DNA from: Brachycybe producta
Lineage: Eukaryota > Arthropoda > Diplopoda > Playtdesmida > Andrognathidae
Assembly (NCBI GenBank): GCA_036925085.1
Contig: JAUPFP010000008.1
Span: forward strand, 713,501 to 777,500
Direction: 5' to 3'
Length of the DNA: 64,000 nucleotides
Positions 1 through 10,344 of this stretch are shown in pieces (positions within the stretch are counted from its first letter, which is position 1; each line of letters starts with the position of its first letter). The translations under genes and the position numbers were made by a program. The notes beneath the pieces are model-generated. The model did not search any database. It was given only the letters and a program-made list of their open reading frames with translations, and was not told where the DNA came from.

Positions 1-14
1 CATATCTATTATAC

Positions 15-702
15 CTCTAGTTTGTGAATCGATGTTCGAAGATCTGTGTCTGGTCCTCCCTTTTTAACTCTTGTCAAATTCTTTTCCATTTCATTTATTT
101 GCTCAAACATACAGTCAATAACATCCGTCTGATGTTCGAGTATATCCGGAGATAACTTTTCGTTCATCCACGCCTTTCGGAAGAAAAAAAAAATCGGAAA
201 TATAAATTCAACTTTTGCGCTTCTTCTGTTTTTCTTAAAGATTTTCTAAGGTTTTCTAAACGGTTTCTCTTGAACACTCTAAGCAGGGTTCCAACATAGG
301 AAACCCACGTTTAAAGATATTCAATAAAACAGGGCGCATCTATGAAAGTTTCCAGACTTGACACTTGAACGTCAAATTGAAAGTTTAACTTCAATGTTTC
401 ATTCTTGAATCTAGGACTTTATGACAACCTGTTTTCAACTCTTCGTGTACAACGATTCATACATAACAACCAACAAATGACTTCAAGCATAAGAGACATT
501 AAATGATTAAACACGTGAAATTATCACATACAAAAAAGAAACGTTGTCAACAAAGAAAAAGCGCGCGAAAGACAACAATAACATGCGATTAACACCCTGT
601 TACCTCCTCTAATTTCGATAAAACGTCAGCTGCTGTCACAGTTTCAGTGTCTTCCCCACCTTCTGCACAACTAGCACTTATTTCACCATCTAAATCATCC
701 AT
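15..702 (-). CDS. GINS4: GINS complex subunit SLD5 (GINS4), 5' part
   Basis: SLD5 is one of four subunits of GINS, which joins CDC45 and MCM2-7 in the nuclear CMG helicase for DNA replication. Two coding exons are visible on the minus strand: exon 1 at 702-604 (ATG at 702-700, 33 codons, beginning MDDLDGEIS) and exon 2 at 173-15 (53 codons). The 430-bp intron has GT-AG ends and is phase 0. The join reads LEE-AWMNEKLSPDILEHQ, and further on come NEMEKNLTRVKK and SIHKLE, which match the start of the SLD5 helical domain as I know it from vertebrates (AWMNEKF..E, MEENLRRAK, SIHQME). A donor follows at 14-13, so the remaining roughly 60% of the protein lies left of the window. Neither exon is longer than a short open frame, so recognition rests on the protein motifs. 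Confidence 0.88.
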
Positions 703-991
703 TATTTAAATAAAAACTTCGCAAACACTACTTCAAAACAAGAAAAAAACACACAAATAAGCTAACACCGCCATCGAAAACTTTATTAGCCGCCGCCGTA
801 ATGACCACTCACTAGTGACGACCGCCGGTGAACTTTCCTTTTTTTTCATCCTTAATTTCACAATATGGCAAACACGATTAATTTTAATTATTTTGAAATA
901 TGTAAATCAGATCTTTAATAATTTAGGAGTCGAAATATTGTTTAGGTTAACTTACTGCCTTGCTTTTGACAATGAGTTATCGGCTAACCGC
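703..991. other. spacer upstream of GINS4
   Basis: This stretch is the presumed GINS4 promoter and 5' leader, between the GINS4 start codon and the left end of the TIR element. It includes a GC-richer patch at 790-830 in otherwise AT-rich DNA. No other gene, RNA or repeat was recognised. Confidence 0.4.
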
Positions 992-1239
992 TATGGAAGC
1001 CCGTTTGGGACATTTCGCACAATAATTTCTGTTTAATAATATTGTGCACCCACGCTCAATAAGAAGAAGAAGAATAGCATTTAATGCTCTCTGGTCACCA
1101 ATGTGACTAGTAACGTGACTTTAAATTTTTTAATAACAAATTAACCATTTTCAATGGTAGTAGAAGGAAAGTAGAAGGGTCATGAAAGAAAATAAGAATT
1201 GTTTCTTGTTAATATCTTTAACAATTAAGATTATTTTAA

Positions 1240-3845
1240 CAACTTAAAAAAATTAAAATTGAACAGACACCACTGAGATTTGAACACATGAACATCAGTT
1301 ATTAAGCCAATGATCTTAACCACACAGCCAAACGGACAACTGCAACAATAAGTGAAATAAATTATACTTAGAAACCTTCCCAACCTTGAATGTTTACTAA
1401 AACAAAATTAAAAAAAATTCAGCCAAAGTAGATGGAGCCGCCATCTCCATTAAAAAAATTTTGCCAAAAAGTAAAAACTTTTTTTGAGGTATAGGATTTT
1501 TAACATAGAACTTTTTTAATTAATGTTTGAAATGTTTGAAGACAGGTGGTGCTTCAATCAACTATTACATAGAGTCCATGTATTAAGTGTTAGGTTAGGT
1601 TATGTTAGTGGGTTAGTGTTGGGTTAGGCTATGTTAGTGGGTTAGTGGGGGGTTAGAGTTTAAGGGGGAAAATTTAAAATTTGAAAAAATATACACACAT
1701 AACTCATGTTTAAGAGAACAACAATAGATGGCACTAGCATCTCCATTAAAAAAACTTCTTAAATATACATTTATATTGAACCACTGAGATTTGAACCCAT
1801 GAACATCAGTTAAGAAGCCAGTGATGTTAACCTCTCAGCTAAACTGACAACTGCAACAGCAAGTGAAATAAATTATACTTAGGAACCTTCCCAACCTTGA
1901 ATGTTTTCTAAAATAAAATTAAAAAAATTCAGCCAAAGTAGATGGAGCCACCATCTCCATTAAAAAATTTTTGCCAAAAAGCAAAAACTTTTTTTAGAGG
2001 TATAGGATTTTTAACATAGAACTTTTTTAATTAATGTTTGAAATGTTTGAAGACAGGTGGTGCTATACTCAACTATTACATAGAGTCCATGTATAAGGTG
2101 TTAGATTGGGTTTGGTTAGTGGGTTAGTGTTGGGATAGGCTATGTTAGTGGGTTAGTGGGGGGTTAGAGTTTAAGAGGGAAAATTTAAAATTTGAAAAAA
2201 TATACACACATAACTCATGTTTAAGAGAACAACAATAGATGGCACTAGCATCTCCATTAAAAAAATTCTTAAATATACATTTACATTGATCCACTGAGAT
2301 TTGAACCCATGAACATCAGTTAACAAGCCAGTGATGTTAACCCCACAGCTAAACTGGCAACTGCAACAGCAAGTGAAATAAATTATACTTAGGAATTTTC
2401 CCAACCTTGAATGTTTTCTAAAATAAAATTAAAAAAAATCAGCCAAAGTAGATGGAGCCACCATCTCCATTAAAAATTTATTGCCAAAAAGCAAAAACTT
2501 TTTTTAGAGGTATAGGATTTTTAACATAGAACTTTTTTAATTAATGTTTGAAATGTTTGAAGACAGGTGGCGCTATACTCAACTATTACATAGAGTCCAT
2601 GTATAAGGTGTTAGATTGGGTTTGGTTAGTGGGTTAGTGTTGGGTTAGGCTATGTTAGTGGGTTAGTGGGGGGTTAGAGTTTAAGAGGGAAAATTTAAAA
2701 TTTGAAAAAATATACACACATAACTCATGTTTAAGAGAACAACAATAGATGGCGCTAGCATCTCCATTAAAAAAATTCTTAAATATACATTTACATTGAA
2801 CCACTGAGATTCGAACCCATGAACATCAGTTAACAAGCCAGTGATGTTAACCCCACAGCTAAACTGGCAACTGCCTCAGCAAGTGAAATAAATTATACTT
2901 AGGAATTTTCCCAACCTTGAATGTTTTCTAAAATAAAATTAAAAAAATTCAGCCAAAGTAGATGGAGCCACCATCTCCATTAAAATTTTTTTGCCAAAAA
3001 GCAAAAACTTTTTTTAGAGGTATAGGATTTTTAACATAGAACTTTTTTAATTAATGTTTGAAATGTTTGAAGACAGGCGGTGCTACAATCAACTATTACA
3101 TAGAGTCCATGTATTAAGTGTTAGGTTTGGTTATGTTACTGGGTTAGTGTTGGGTTAGGTTAGGTTAGTGGGTTAGGAGAGTTCGAGTTTAAGAGGGAAA
3201 ATTTAAAATTCGAAAATAAATAAACTTGTAAGTCATGTTTATTAAGTAAACAACAATAGATAGCACCAGCATCTCTCCATTAAAAAATTTCTTAAATATA
3301 CATTTATATTGAACAGACACCACTGAGATTTGAACCCATGAACATCAATTTAGAAGGCAGTGATGTTAACCCCACAACTAAACTGACAACTACAACAACA
3401 AGTCAAATAAATTATACTTAGGAACCTTCCCAACCTTCAATGTTTACTAAAACAAAATTAAAATAAATTCAGCCAAAGTAGATGGAGCCACCATCTCCAT
3501 TAAAAAATTTTTGCCAAAAAGTAAAAACTTTTTTTGAGGTATAGGATTTTTAACATAGAACTTTTTTAATTAATGTTTGAAATGTTTGAAGACAGGTGGT
3601 GCTTCAATCAACTATTACATAGAGTCCATGTATAAGGTGTTAGGTTAGGTTATGTTATAGGTTTAGTGTTGGGTTAGGTTAGGTTAGTGAGTTAGTGTTG
3701 GGTTAGGCTATGTTAGTGGGTTAGTGAGGGGGGGTTAGAGTTTAAGAGGGAAAATTTAAAATTCAAAAAAATATACTCAAAACTCATGTTTAAGTAAACA
3801 ACAATAGATAGCGCCAGCATCTCCATTAAAAAAAGTTCTTAAATT
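1240..3845. repeat. tandem array of five ~511-bp units
   Basis: The marker CCACTGAGAT occurs at 1270, 1781, 2291, 2801 and 3320, giving periods of 511, 510, 510 and 519 bp. Each unit contains in order: a tRNA-like segment (complement), a block with the phrase AGATGGAGCCACCATCTCCA (an internal palindrome), an A/T-rich spacer, and a G-rich block built on GGTTAGTG and GGGTTAGG. Units 2-4 are most alike; units 1 and 5 share variants such as GAACAGACACCACTGAG, as outer copies of an array often do. Short frames inside it are not coding. Confidence 0.9.
2801..2871 (-). repeat. tRNA-like segment of array unit 4 (best B box)
   Basis: On the complement, 2817-2805 reads GGGTTCGAATCTC, close to the RNA polymerase III B-box consensus GGTTCGANTCC. 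About 35-45 bases upstream lies TTTAGCTGTGGGG in the A-box position. Unit 2 (1781-1851) has the better A box, TAGCTGAGAGG, with GGTTCAAATCTC as B box. The anticodon and acceptor arms do not form a convincing cloverleaf, so this is a tRNA-derived, SINE-like head and not a working tRNA gene. The same segment recurs at 1270, 1781, 2291 and 3320. Confidence 0.6.
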
Positions 3846-3854
3846 TTGGAGGGG

Positions 3855-4075
3855 AATTTTGGACAGGCATTTAGAAAACAGATGAACACAAGTTAGCTCC
3901 GCCCTTTTTATGACGAATTCAACTTCTAGTTGATTGGTTATGTAGTCTGACGTCACATGCTCTGCCTTTTTCAACGTCGAACCACAAAACAAACCAATTA
4001 GAAGTTGCTGGTCGTCATAAAAAGGGCGGAGCCAACTGGTGTTCGTCCCCGATTTCTAGATGCCTGTGAATTTTG
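3855..4075. mobile_element. foldback MITE with GGCGGAG/TGACGTCA core
   Basis: GCTCCGCCCTTTTTATGACG near 3897 is matched in inverted orientation by CGTCATAAAAAGGGCGGAGC near 4013, and ACTTCTAGTTGATTGGTT is matched by AACCAATTAGAAGTTG, forming a long imperfect hairpin. The outer ends also pair weakly (GGACAGGCATTTAGAAA against TTTCTAGATGCCTGTG). The loop contains TGACGTCA at 3948-3955. A related element lies at 47057-47177. Confidence 0.7.
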
Positions 4076-4538
4076 GTGGGTCGGAGGGAGAAGCTAGTTG
4101 TAACAAAGAGAGTAAAGACTTTACTCTTTTTGGTTGTAACAACTAGTCGCTGTTATGATTTGAACAAGTATCCTTGCATAAACGACATTATAAAGAGCGT
4201 TGTAATCTAAAATTCCTTTAAATATTGTTTTTATATATAGGCGCGCTCTCTTTTATGAAAAGCAGCGATAATAGGGGGGGACATCTTGTGTCGTCATTCT
4301 GGGTAGCGTCTTTCAAGCAGGAAAACCCCACCCCGTTTCTCTCGACCAATAACCTATTGTGCACGTTTACTTCTTTCTCACTGGTGTTCCAATTGGGACA
4401 TTTTGATCTATGTATGTGCAAAATATTATTGAGGGTGGGTGTACATTATTATTGAGGGTGTGCAAAATATTATTGAGCGCGTACACAATACTATTGAACA
4501 TAAATTATTGTGCGAAATGTCTCAAACGGGCTTCCATA

Positions 4539-4949
4539 AAAGGGGGCTGCAAAGTTCATTTGAAAATGACAACCTATTTACAAATACAGAAATAATTTTA
4601 ATGTAATGGCTCGCGCAGGCATATATTGTCCCAGAGGGCAAGGCGTCAAATGCCGCCTGCGTTGGTCCTTCTAAGCGCTCGTGCTTCAAATATTCACCTT
4701 TATATTTTCGAAATGAACCAAATAAACTAGTTTGGCGAAAATAAACAAAAAACGAAATTGAAAAACATTCATTCATTTTATTGTCACTTTTTAAGTATTC
4801 CAGATACTAATAAAATATATATGAACAAAACTTCACTTTGCAAATATTTATAATTAAATTAACAAATTTATTGCAATATCTAAATTGAAAGCATTAAAAC
4901 ATTAAAAAAAAGGCTTTTTAGTGATGAATTATTTGAATTCAAAGAGAGA
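4539..4949. other. 3' flank of the short-chain dehydrogenase gene
   Basis: No gene recognised. The complement of 4867-4872 is AATAAA, about 80 bases past the dehydrogenase stop codon, and is the likely poly(A) signal of that minus-strand gene. The short frames here are AT-rich and do not resemble a known protein. Confidence 0.4.
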
Positions 4950-6044
4950 TTAATATTCAATTGGTTCACCAGAAAAAGAAAAAAACCCTCCGTTGTTGGC
5001 GACCGTCAGCTTTGCAAAAGTAGACAAAATCATAGAGATACTTTCGTGCAGTTCGAGACGGCCATTGGGACCACCCATGTCCGTCTTAACCCACCCTGGA
5101 TGAATGGAAATCACAAGACTGTTCTGCTGTTTTAGATCTAAACTCAACACTTTCGTTGCCATATTCAATGCAGCCTAGAAAAAAAAAAATGCAATCAATG
5201 ATTTAATTATCTTATAATTTATACAGACAGCACAATAAATATTTAAAAAAAAATAACCACAAATAATAAATTTATACTTTGCTCATTCTGTAAGCGAGAG
5301 TTTCATGAGGTACTAAACTGACAGTTCTGGTAATCGAACCAACATAACTTGAAATGTTAATGACGGCAGATCGGGACCAAGTGAAAGGATTCCCGTTACT
5401 ACTTTCGAAACCTTTCTTAAGAAGTGGAACAAATGCCTGAAGAAAGAAAAACAGGAATGTCACAATTCTTGTCAATATATTGCTCACTCATTTAGAAATC
5501 AACTGACTCTAGTGAGAAGAGTGGGTAAAATCGCATTCACTTCGTAAGTTTCCAACATCTCTTCTTTAGACAGATACTTTATTTTGGTTCTAGGACAGAT
5601 CCCCGCGTTGTTCACCAACAGATTGATTCCGAGATCACTGCCAACGATAGAAGAAACATCATCAACGACCTTCGCGTAATATTCAATGTCTCGAACATCT
5701 GAAACAAAAATACAATCAATACCAATTTCAAAAACCTATAGTGAAATTCTGTGATTCTCACTGTATACCAAATTGAATAGGTCGAATGGATTTGTTCGTT
5801 TCGGCCAACTCGAGCAGCTCCTTAATGAAAATAATTTAAAAGTCTGAAACTAATCCTCTTTATATCTAAAATGAACTGCTGATAAAATGAAAAATATTAC
5901 TTTCGCTCCATCGGGGTTACGATAAGTGGCGATGATGATCTTTGGAGGTTCTTTAAGTTTGGTCAGTTGCTTGACCAACTCCAAACCGATTCCACGGTTT
6001 CCACCGGTAATAAAAACAGTTTGAGGCGGCGACCCACCAGACAT
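4950..6044 (-). CDS. short-chain dehydrogenase/reductase, C-factor/sniffer-like
   Basis: Five exons: 6044-5901, 5820-5769, 5698-5508, 5436-5278 and 5174-4950, giving 256 residues, the normal size for a classical SDR. It should be a cytosolic NAD(P)H-dependent carbonyl reductase. The dinucleotide-binding motif TGGNRGIG is at residues 13-20, NNAG at 95-98, the catalytic serine in NISS (156-159) and the Tyr-x-x-x-Lys pair as YRMSK (178-182). The end reads IHPGWVKTDMGG, the cofactor-loop PG motif, typical of the sniffer/C-factor branch. All introns are short GT-AG, and phases agree at each join. Substrate cannot be told from sequence. The gene is transcribed away from PSMD4. Confidence 0.92.
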
Positions 6045-7077
6045 ACTTGTAGAACTAAGAATATCACTTGAATTACTTATTATAGAAGTTTTGACAACGA
6101 ATTTAAGTTACTTGGTTTGACCTTCATTTTAAGAAGTTCTGCTCAAATTTTTACCATAGTTCCCCAAATTGTGAGATCATTTTTTTTAGCCTTGGAATTT
6201 AAGCCAGATTTAAAACTAGGCCAAAACGAAATCATGAAACTTACATAACCTTATGATGAGGCGACGGGGTTTTGCAATAAACACAAGAATAAGTTCAATT
6301 ATGTGGCCGTGGCCACACAGGCAAATAAAAATGTGGCATATGTTTGAATTTTCAGTTATGAGGGAAAAAAATCAAAATTATTATTAGTTTCACATTTATT
6401 TTATTAATCGATAGGCCATCGATATAAACGCAAAATATATATTTTGGTGTGTATTTTGAGACATTTTTGGTGAGATCGATGTTTTAAGTTTTTGATTACA
6501 GGAAACAAGAAAACGTCATTATTTTTGATTGGTGACAGCCTCCGACCGTGTCAATTTCAGAAATCTAACTGAAATTACATGAAAACTTCTCCTTCTTGAT
6601 TGTTTTCAACCAAATAGTGCTAACATTTATCAAGTGATCGCCATCCTTTAATAGCAGCATTTACCTGTTACCTTTGGAGGCTAACTTTCAAGGGAAGAAG
6701 GAAAGCCTAAAAACAACAAAAAACAATGAAAAAAACTTTGAAAAACAAATAAAATTGAACTTTTCGACACCAATTTACACATTGAAATACAACATGACAA
6801 GGCCAATTTCGACTCCCAAGAGGTTCTGCAGATAATAAACTTGAATTTGACACTATTTTTAATGACAATAATATTGTTTTTAGGTAGTAAATACGGATTT
6901 AGCCGTGAACGCGTGTGACATAATTTCGATACGGCCAAATTCGGGCCCTATTTTCGTATTAAAAACTCATTTTTTTCTTATTCACACTGGTATCAAAATG
7001 TTCCTCACATTCTGATCTTTACTGTGGTGTTCGAATCATTACCTTAACACAAGGATTTATATTTTTTCGATTTTATT
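6045..7077. other. intergenic DNA between SDR and the foldback element
   Basis: The 5' flank of the dehydrogenase gene. It contains a GTGGCCGTGGCCACAC palindrome near 6302 and TATCGAT-type repeats near 6410-6425 (ATCGATAGGCCATCGAT). The short frame at 6681-6938 has no recognisable protein features. Confidence 0.3.
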
Positions 7078-8010
7078 AAATGACGGGAGCAAAATTCACA
7101 GGCAATTAATTGTGCGCATGCGCTTCGTTTTTTCTTTTTTTTTTTACTCATTTCATTTCAATTTCAGTCACCCCTCCCACTTTTTCCCCCTCGACGTTTC
7201 TCTCCCCCTCTACACTTTCCAATCTTTTCCCCTCTCCAATTTAATATCATGGGGTTCTTGGATGGGAAGGGTGCAACATATAGTTGACCTTGAGAGAAAA
7301 AAAAGCTGTTCATTTCTTCATTTATTTAAATTTATATAAATTCCGATGTGCTTCAATGGTTGTACAGCGTTACTTCAGACAGACAGACAGACAGATAGAT
7401 AGATAGATACACAGACCTGGCATAATTATTATATATACTAGTGGTGTAAACCCGTCATAAATGACGGGGGTAACCCGTCATACATAATGTGGGTAACCCG
7501 TGTCCCGTGATGTATGACGGGACATTCTAGTTTAACTATTTTATTCAAATTGAGAAGGTCACTCAATGAAGGACGTTTCCTTCTCCCCTCTCCCCCACCG
7601 CCCTCACGTGTGTTTGCTTAAAGGTTTTTGTCCTTGTTCTTACAGCGTTATTTATAGACAGACAGACTTGGCTTAATATATATATAATAATATCCCGGGA
7701 CTGTGTATGTGTGTGGAGTAACAAAACCATTGAAGCACGTTGGAATTTATATAAATTTGAATAAATGAACCGTTTTTTTCTCAAGGTCAACTATATGTTG
7801 AACTCTTCCTTTGGAAACTGTAGAAGGGGAAGGGAGAGAGAGAAAAGTGGGAGGGGGTGAGGGGAAAAGGTTGGAAAGTGTAGAAGGGGGAGAGAGAGAG
7901 AGGAAAGTGGGAGGGGTGACTGAAATTGAAATGAAAGGAGTAAAAAAAGGAAAAAATGACGCGCATGCGCACAATTGCCTGTAAATTTTGCTCTCGTCAT
8001 TTATGACGGG
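7078..8010. mobile_element. foldback element with ~350-bp inverted arms
   Basis: The left arm (about 7078-7375) and right arm (about 7720-8010) are inverted copies. Shared landmarks are ATGACGGGAGCAAAATTCAC at the outer ends, TGCGCATGCGC, TTTCATTTCAATTTCAGTCA, a CT-rich stretch, CAACATATAGTTGACCTTGA and TTTATATAAATTCC. The centre holds GACA/GATA microsatellites (7378-7412) and several copies of CCCGTCATAAATGACGGG-type palindromes (7450-7525). Serine/phenylalanine-rich frames in both arms are low-complexity artefacts. One arm recurs at 46700-47228. Confidence 0.8.
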
Positions 8011-8339
8011 TTATAATCTTTGATAATAATATAGGTAATTATATCATGCTAGTTTCACTTTCTTTCTACTAGAGGACGCGTAAAAGGTAAAACGCTAAAA
8101 ATTAAAACTAAAATTTGCCATTTATTTCTTTGAAGGTCAAATTCACCAACGGCGCTCACTAATCTACGTGCACCGTATTCGATAACACGTTCTGTTAAAT
8201 ATTACGTCATACTCTCAAGAGCGCTCTCAGCGTCTGACAAATACCGCTGTGAACTATCTTTTATTTCTCACAGTTATTCTTTTATGCAGTGTTGCCAAAC
8301 TTGTCAGCAATTTCAATTCAATTTTCATTATTTGCCAAG
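8011..8339 (+). promoter_or_regulatory. presumed PSMD4 promoter and leader
   Basis: This 330-bp stretch lies between the foldback element and the PSMD4 start codon. It has no clear TATA box at a convincing distance and no other gene. The CAAGATGGTG context around the start (purine at -3) is a good animal initiation site. Confidence 0.35.
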
Positions 8340-10258
8340 ATGGTGCTCGAAAGTACGATGGTTTGGTAAGTTACTCGTAAACAAAACACAAATATTGCAG
8401 GATATAAGTAGAATTTTGCATGAAAGATCATAAAATAGTACAGATTATCAATAAAACTCCACGAAATTTCTTCAATGCTGAAAAAATAGCTGATTAGATG
8501 GGTTTTAATGTCCATTCTGTTCATAATGTCAATGACTTTGCCAAATTGAAGGAACAAAATACATTGATTACTATTGTTAACGTTGTTGTAGTGCTTGTTA
8601 TCAATCGATTATTTTTTGTTATTATTCGTATGAAACAGTGTCGACAATAGCGAGTATATGAGGAATGGAGATTACATTCCTACTCGGCTCCAAGCTCAAC
8701 AGGATGCCGTCAACATGATCTGTCACTCGAAGACCCGTTCCAATCCGGAAAACAACGTCGGACTTCTTACTTTGGCTAATACGGAGGTATTGGCCACCCT
8801 TACTTCAGACGCAGGTCGAATCCTTTCTAAACTGCATCAGGTTCAACCGAACGGAAATATTAACTTGTTGAGTGGAATAAGAATCGCTCATGTAATTATA
8901 ATCATAACAACGCGTTTCGTTATGTTATACTCATTCCTATTCTTCTTTTTTGTATTTAGCTCGCTTTAAAACATCGTCAAGGGAAGAACCATAAGATGAG
9001 GATTGTCGTTTTTGTCGGAAGTCCGATCGAGAGTGACGAGAAAGAGGTAAAAAAAAGAGGATCTTTTTCATTATGGCTTATAACAAGTGGTTCTTGAACT
9101 TTACAGCTCGTGAAACTCGCCAAGAGACTTAAGAAGGAGAAAGTCAACGTTGATATCATCAACTTTGGAGAAGACGTGAGAAACGCATGAACCCTCAATT
9201 CTTTTATAAGACCGTTTCATTTCATATATTCTATCACAGGTCATCAATTCGGATAAGTTGACATCGTTCGTAAACACGATCAACGGGAAGGAAGGTGCTG
9301 GATCGCATCTAGTAACCGTTCCACCAGGTCCTCACTTGTCAGAAGCGCTCCTCACTTCGCCTGTTATTCAAGGAGAAGATGGAACTGGAGCTATTGGACT
9401 CGGAAGCGCAACTGGCTTCGAATTCGGAGTGGATCCAAACGAAGATCCGGAATTGGCCTTGGTTTGTCTCATGGTGTTGTTACTTTTAGAATACTCTTTA
9501 GTATTTTCTTCTTGCCAAATCAAAAGGCTTTACGTGTTTCGATGGAGGAACAACGTCAGAGACAAGAAGATGAGGCTCGAAGGGCAGCTGCTCAGTCGGC
9601 AGCCGAAGCTGGAGTTGATGTTAAAACGGAGCCAACAACTGACGAAGGTAAAAAATAATCCTTTAGAAATATAAACTCTTTTAAACCAAACGTCCTTACC
9701 ATTGCAGGAACTAGCGAAGAAGCTCTTCTCGAAAAAGCGCTGGCACTTTCTCTCGTTCAAGAAGGTCAAGCCGAAGCTGTCAAAGATCTAGATTTTGCTG
9801 CAATGACTGAGGACGAACAGATTGCTTATGCGATGAAGATGTCGTTGCAAAATCGTAAGTGCTGCATCTACTTTTGAAGTACCTGTACTGTAGTCTTGTT
9901 ATATACTTTCTTTTCTTGTTTTTTTATTTTAGAATCCGATTCTGGCGAGATGGAAACAGAGGGATCGGATAACCCAGTTCCAATGGAGACCGACGATGCA
10001 GAGGTTGGCAACAGGGTACGAAGACTTGAAACGTTTCATTCATAATGCTTTAAAACGATTTGTATCTTCCACAATTAGACCGAGAGCGAGGATTACTCAG
10101 AGGTTATGAACGATCCGGCGTTTCTTCAAAGCGTTCTGGAAAACTTGCCCGGAGTCGATCCGAGCAGCGAGGCGATAAGAACGGCTATGGGAGCGCTATC
10201 GCAACAGCAAGACAAGGTTAAGAAGGAAAAGGACGCAGATAAATCGGATAAACAATGA
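8340..10258 (+). CDS. PSMD4: 26S proteasome ubiquitin receptor Rpn10 (PSMD4)
   Basis: A subunit at the hinge of the proteasome base and lid that captures polyubiquitinated proteins. Nine exons: 8340-8365, 8639-8891, 8960-9046, 9107-9175, 9240-9461, 9527-9647, 9708-9854, 9933-10015 and 10079-10258; 395 residues (human 377). The N-terminal VWA domain (about 1-190) begins [20 protein letters not shown], almost the human sequence. Ubiquitin-interacting motifs are at about 213-228 ([15 protein letters not shown]) and 294-308 ([15 protein letters not shown]), with a third consensus-fitting motif at 263-278 ([16 protein letters not shown]) that is degenerate in the human protein. The end is [17 protein letters not shown] followed by a lysine-rich tail. 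Phases agree at all eight joins. Convergent with alpha-catenin. Confidence 0.98.
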
Positions 10259-10338
10259 AACGTCTTTGTATTAGCCATGAAACAATTTAACTAAAAAGTC
10301 TTCATAACTTTTCTTTACGTTAGCGTTTTTGGGTCTCA

Positions 10339-10344
10339 AATAAA
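10339..10344 (+). terminator. PSMD4 poly(A) signal
   Basis: AATAAA 81 bases past the PSMD4 stop codon, followed by a T-rich stretch at 10369-10378 that fits a downstream element. Confidence 0.6.

Larger units (their letters stand above)
994..4536. mobile_element. 3.5-kb TIR element carrying a satellite array
   Basis: The two ends are near-perfect inverted repeats of about 67 bp: 994-1062 reads TGGAAGCCCGTTTGGGACAT and onward, and the complement of 4536-4470 reads TGGAAGCCCGTTTGAGACAT and onward, with about half a dozen differences and one 2-bp gap. Both ends abut TA (992-993 and 4537-4538), as expected for a Tc1/mariner-like TA duplication. No transposase frame is visible inside, so the element would be non-autonomous. 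Its body is a five-unit tandem array (1240-3845), a nested foldback element (3855-4075) and about 400 bp without recognised features. Similar TIR elements with tandem-repeat cores are known in marine invertebrates. Membership in a named family was not tested. Confidence 0.75.

Noticed and set aside
1781-1860. Functional tRNA gene
   Set aside because: A- and B-box-like sequences are present, but the acceptor stem and anticodon arm do not pair properly and the other units decay differently.
1580-2190. Possible interstitial telomere (TTAGGG-like) tract
   Set aside because: The blocks are irregular (GGTTAGTG, GGGTTAGG) and repeat only with the 511-bp unit. They are not an uninterrupted telomere array.
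1240-3845. CRISPR-like array
   Set aside because: Repeats are 511 bp and contiguous without unique spacers, in an intron-rich animal genome.
7787-8000. Overlapping Ser/Pro/Phe-rich frames
   Set aside because: They come from the CT-rich arm of a foldback repeat and recur in the copies at 7112-7339 and 46700-47003. They are low-complexity, not genes.
9258-9674. 138-residue open frame inside PSMD4
   Set aside because: It is exon 5 of PSMD4 read through the donor at 9462 into the intron and out of frame in exon 6. The spliced model matches the family.
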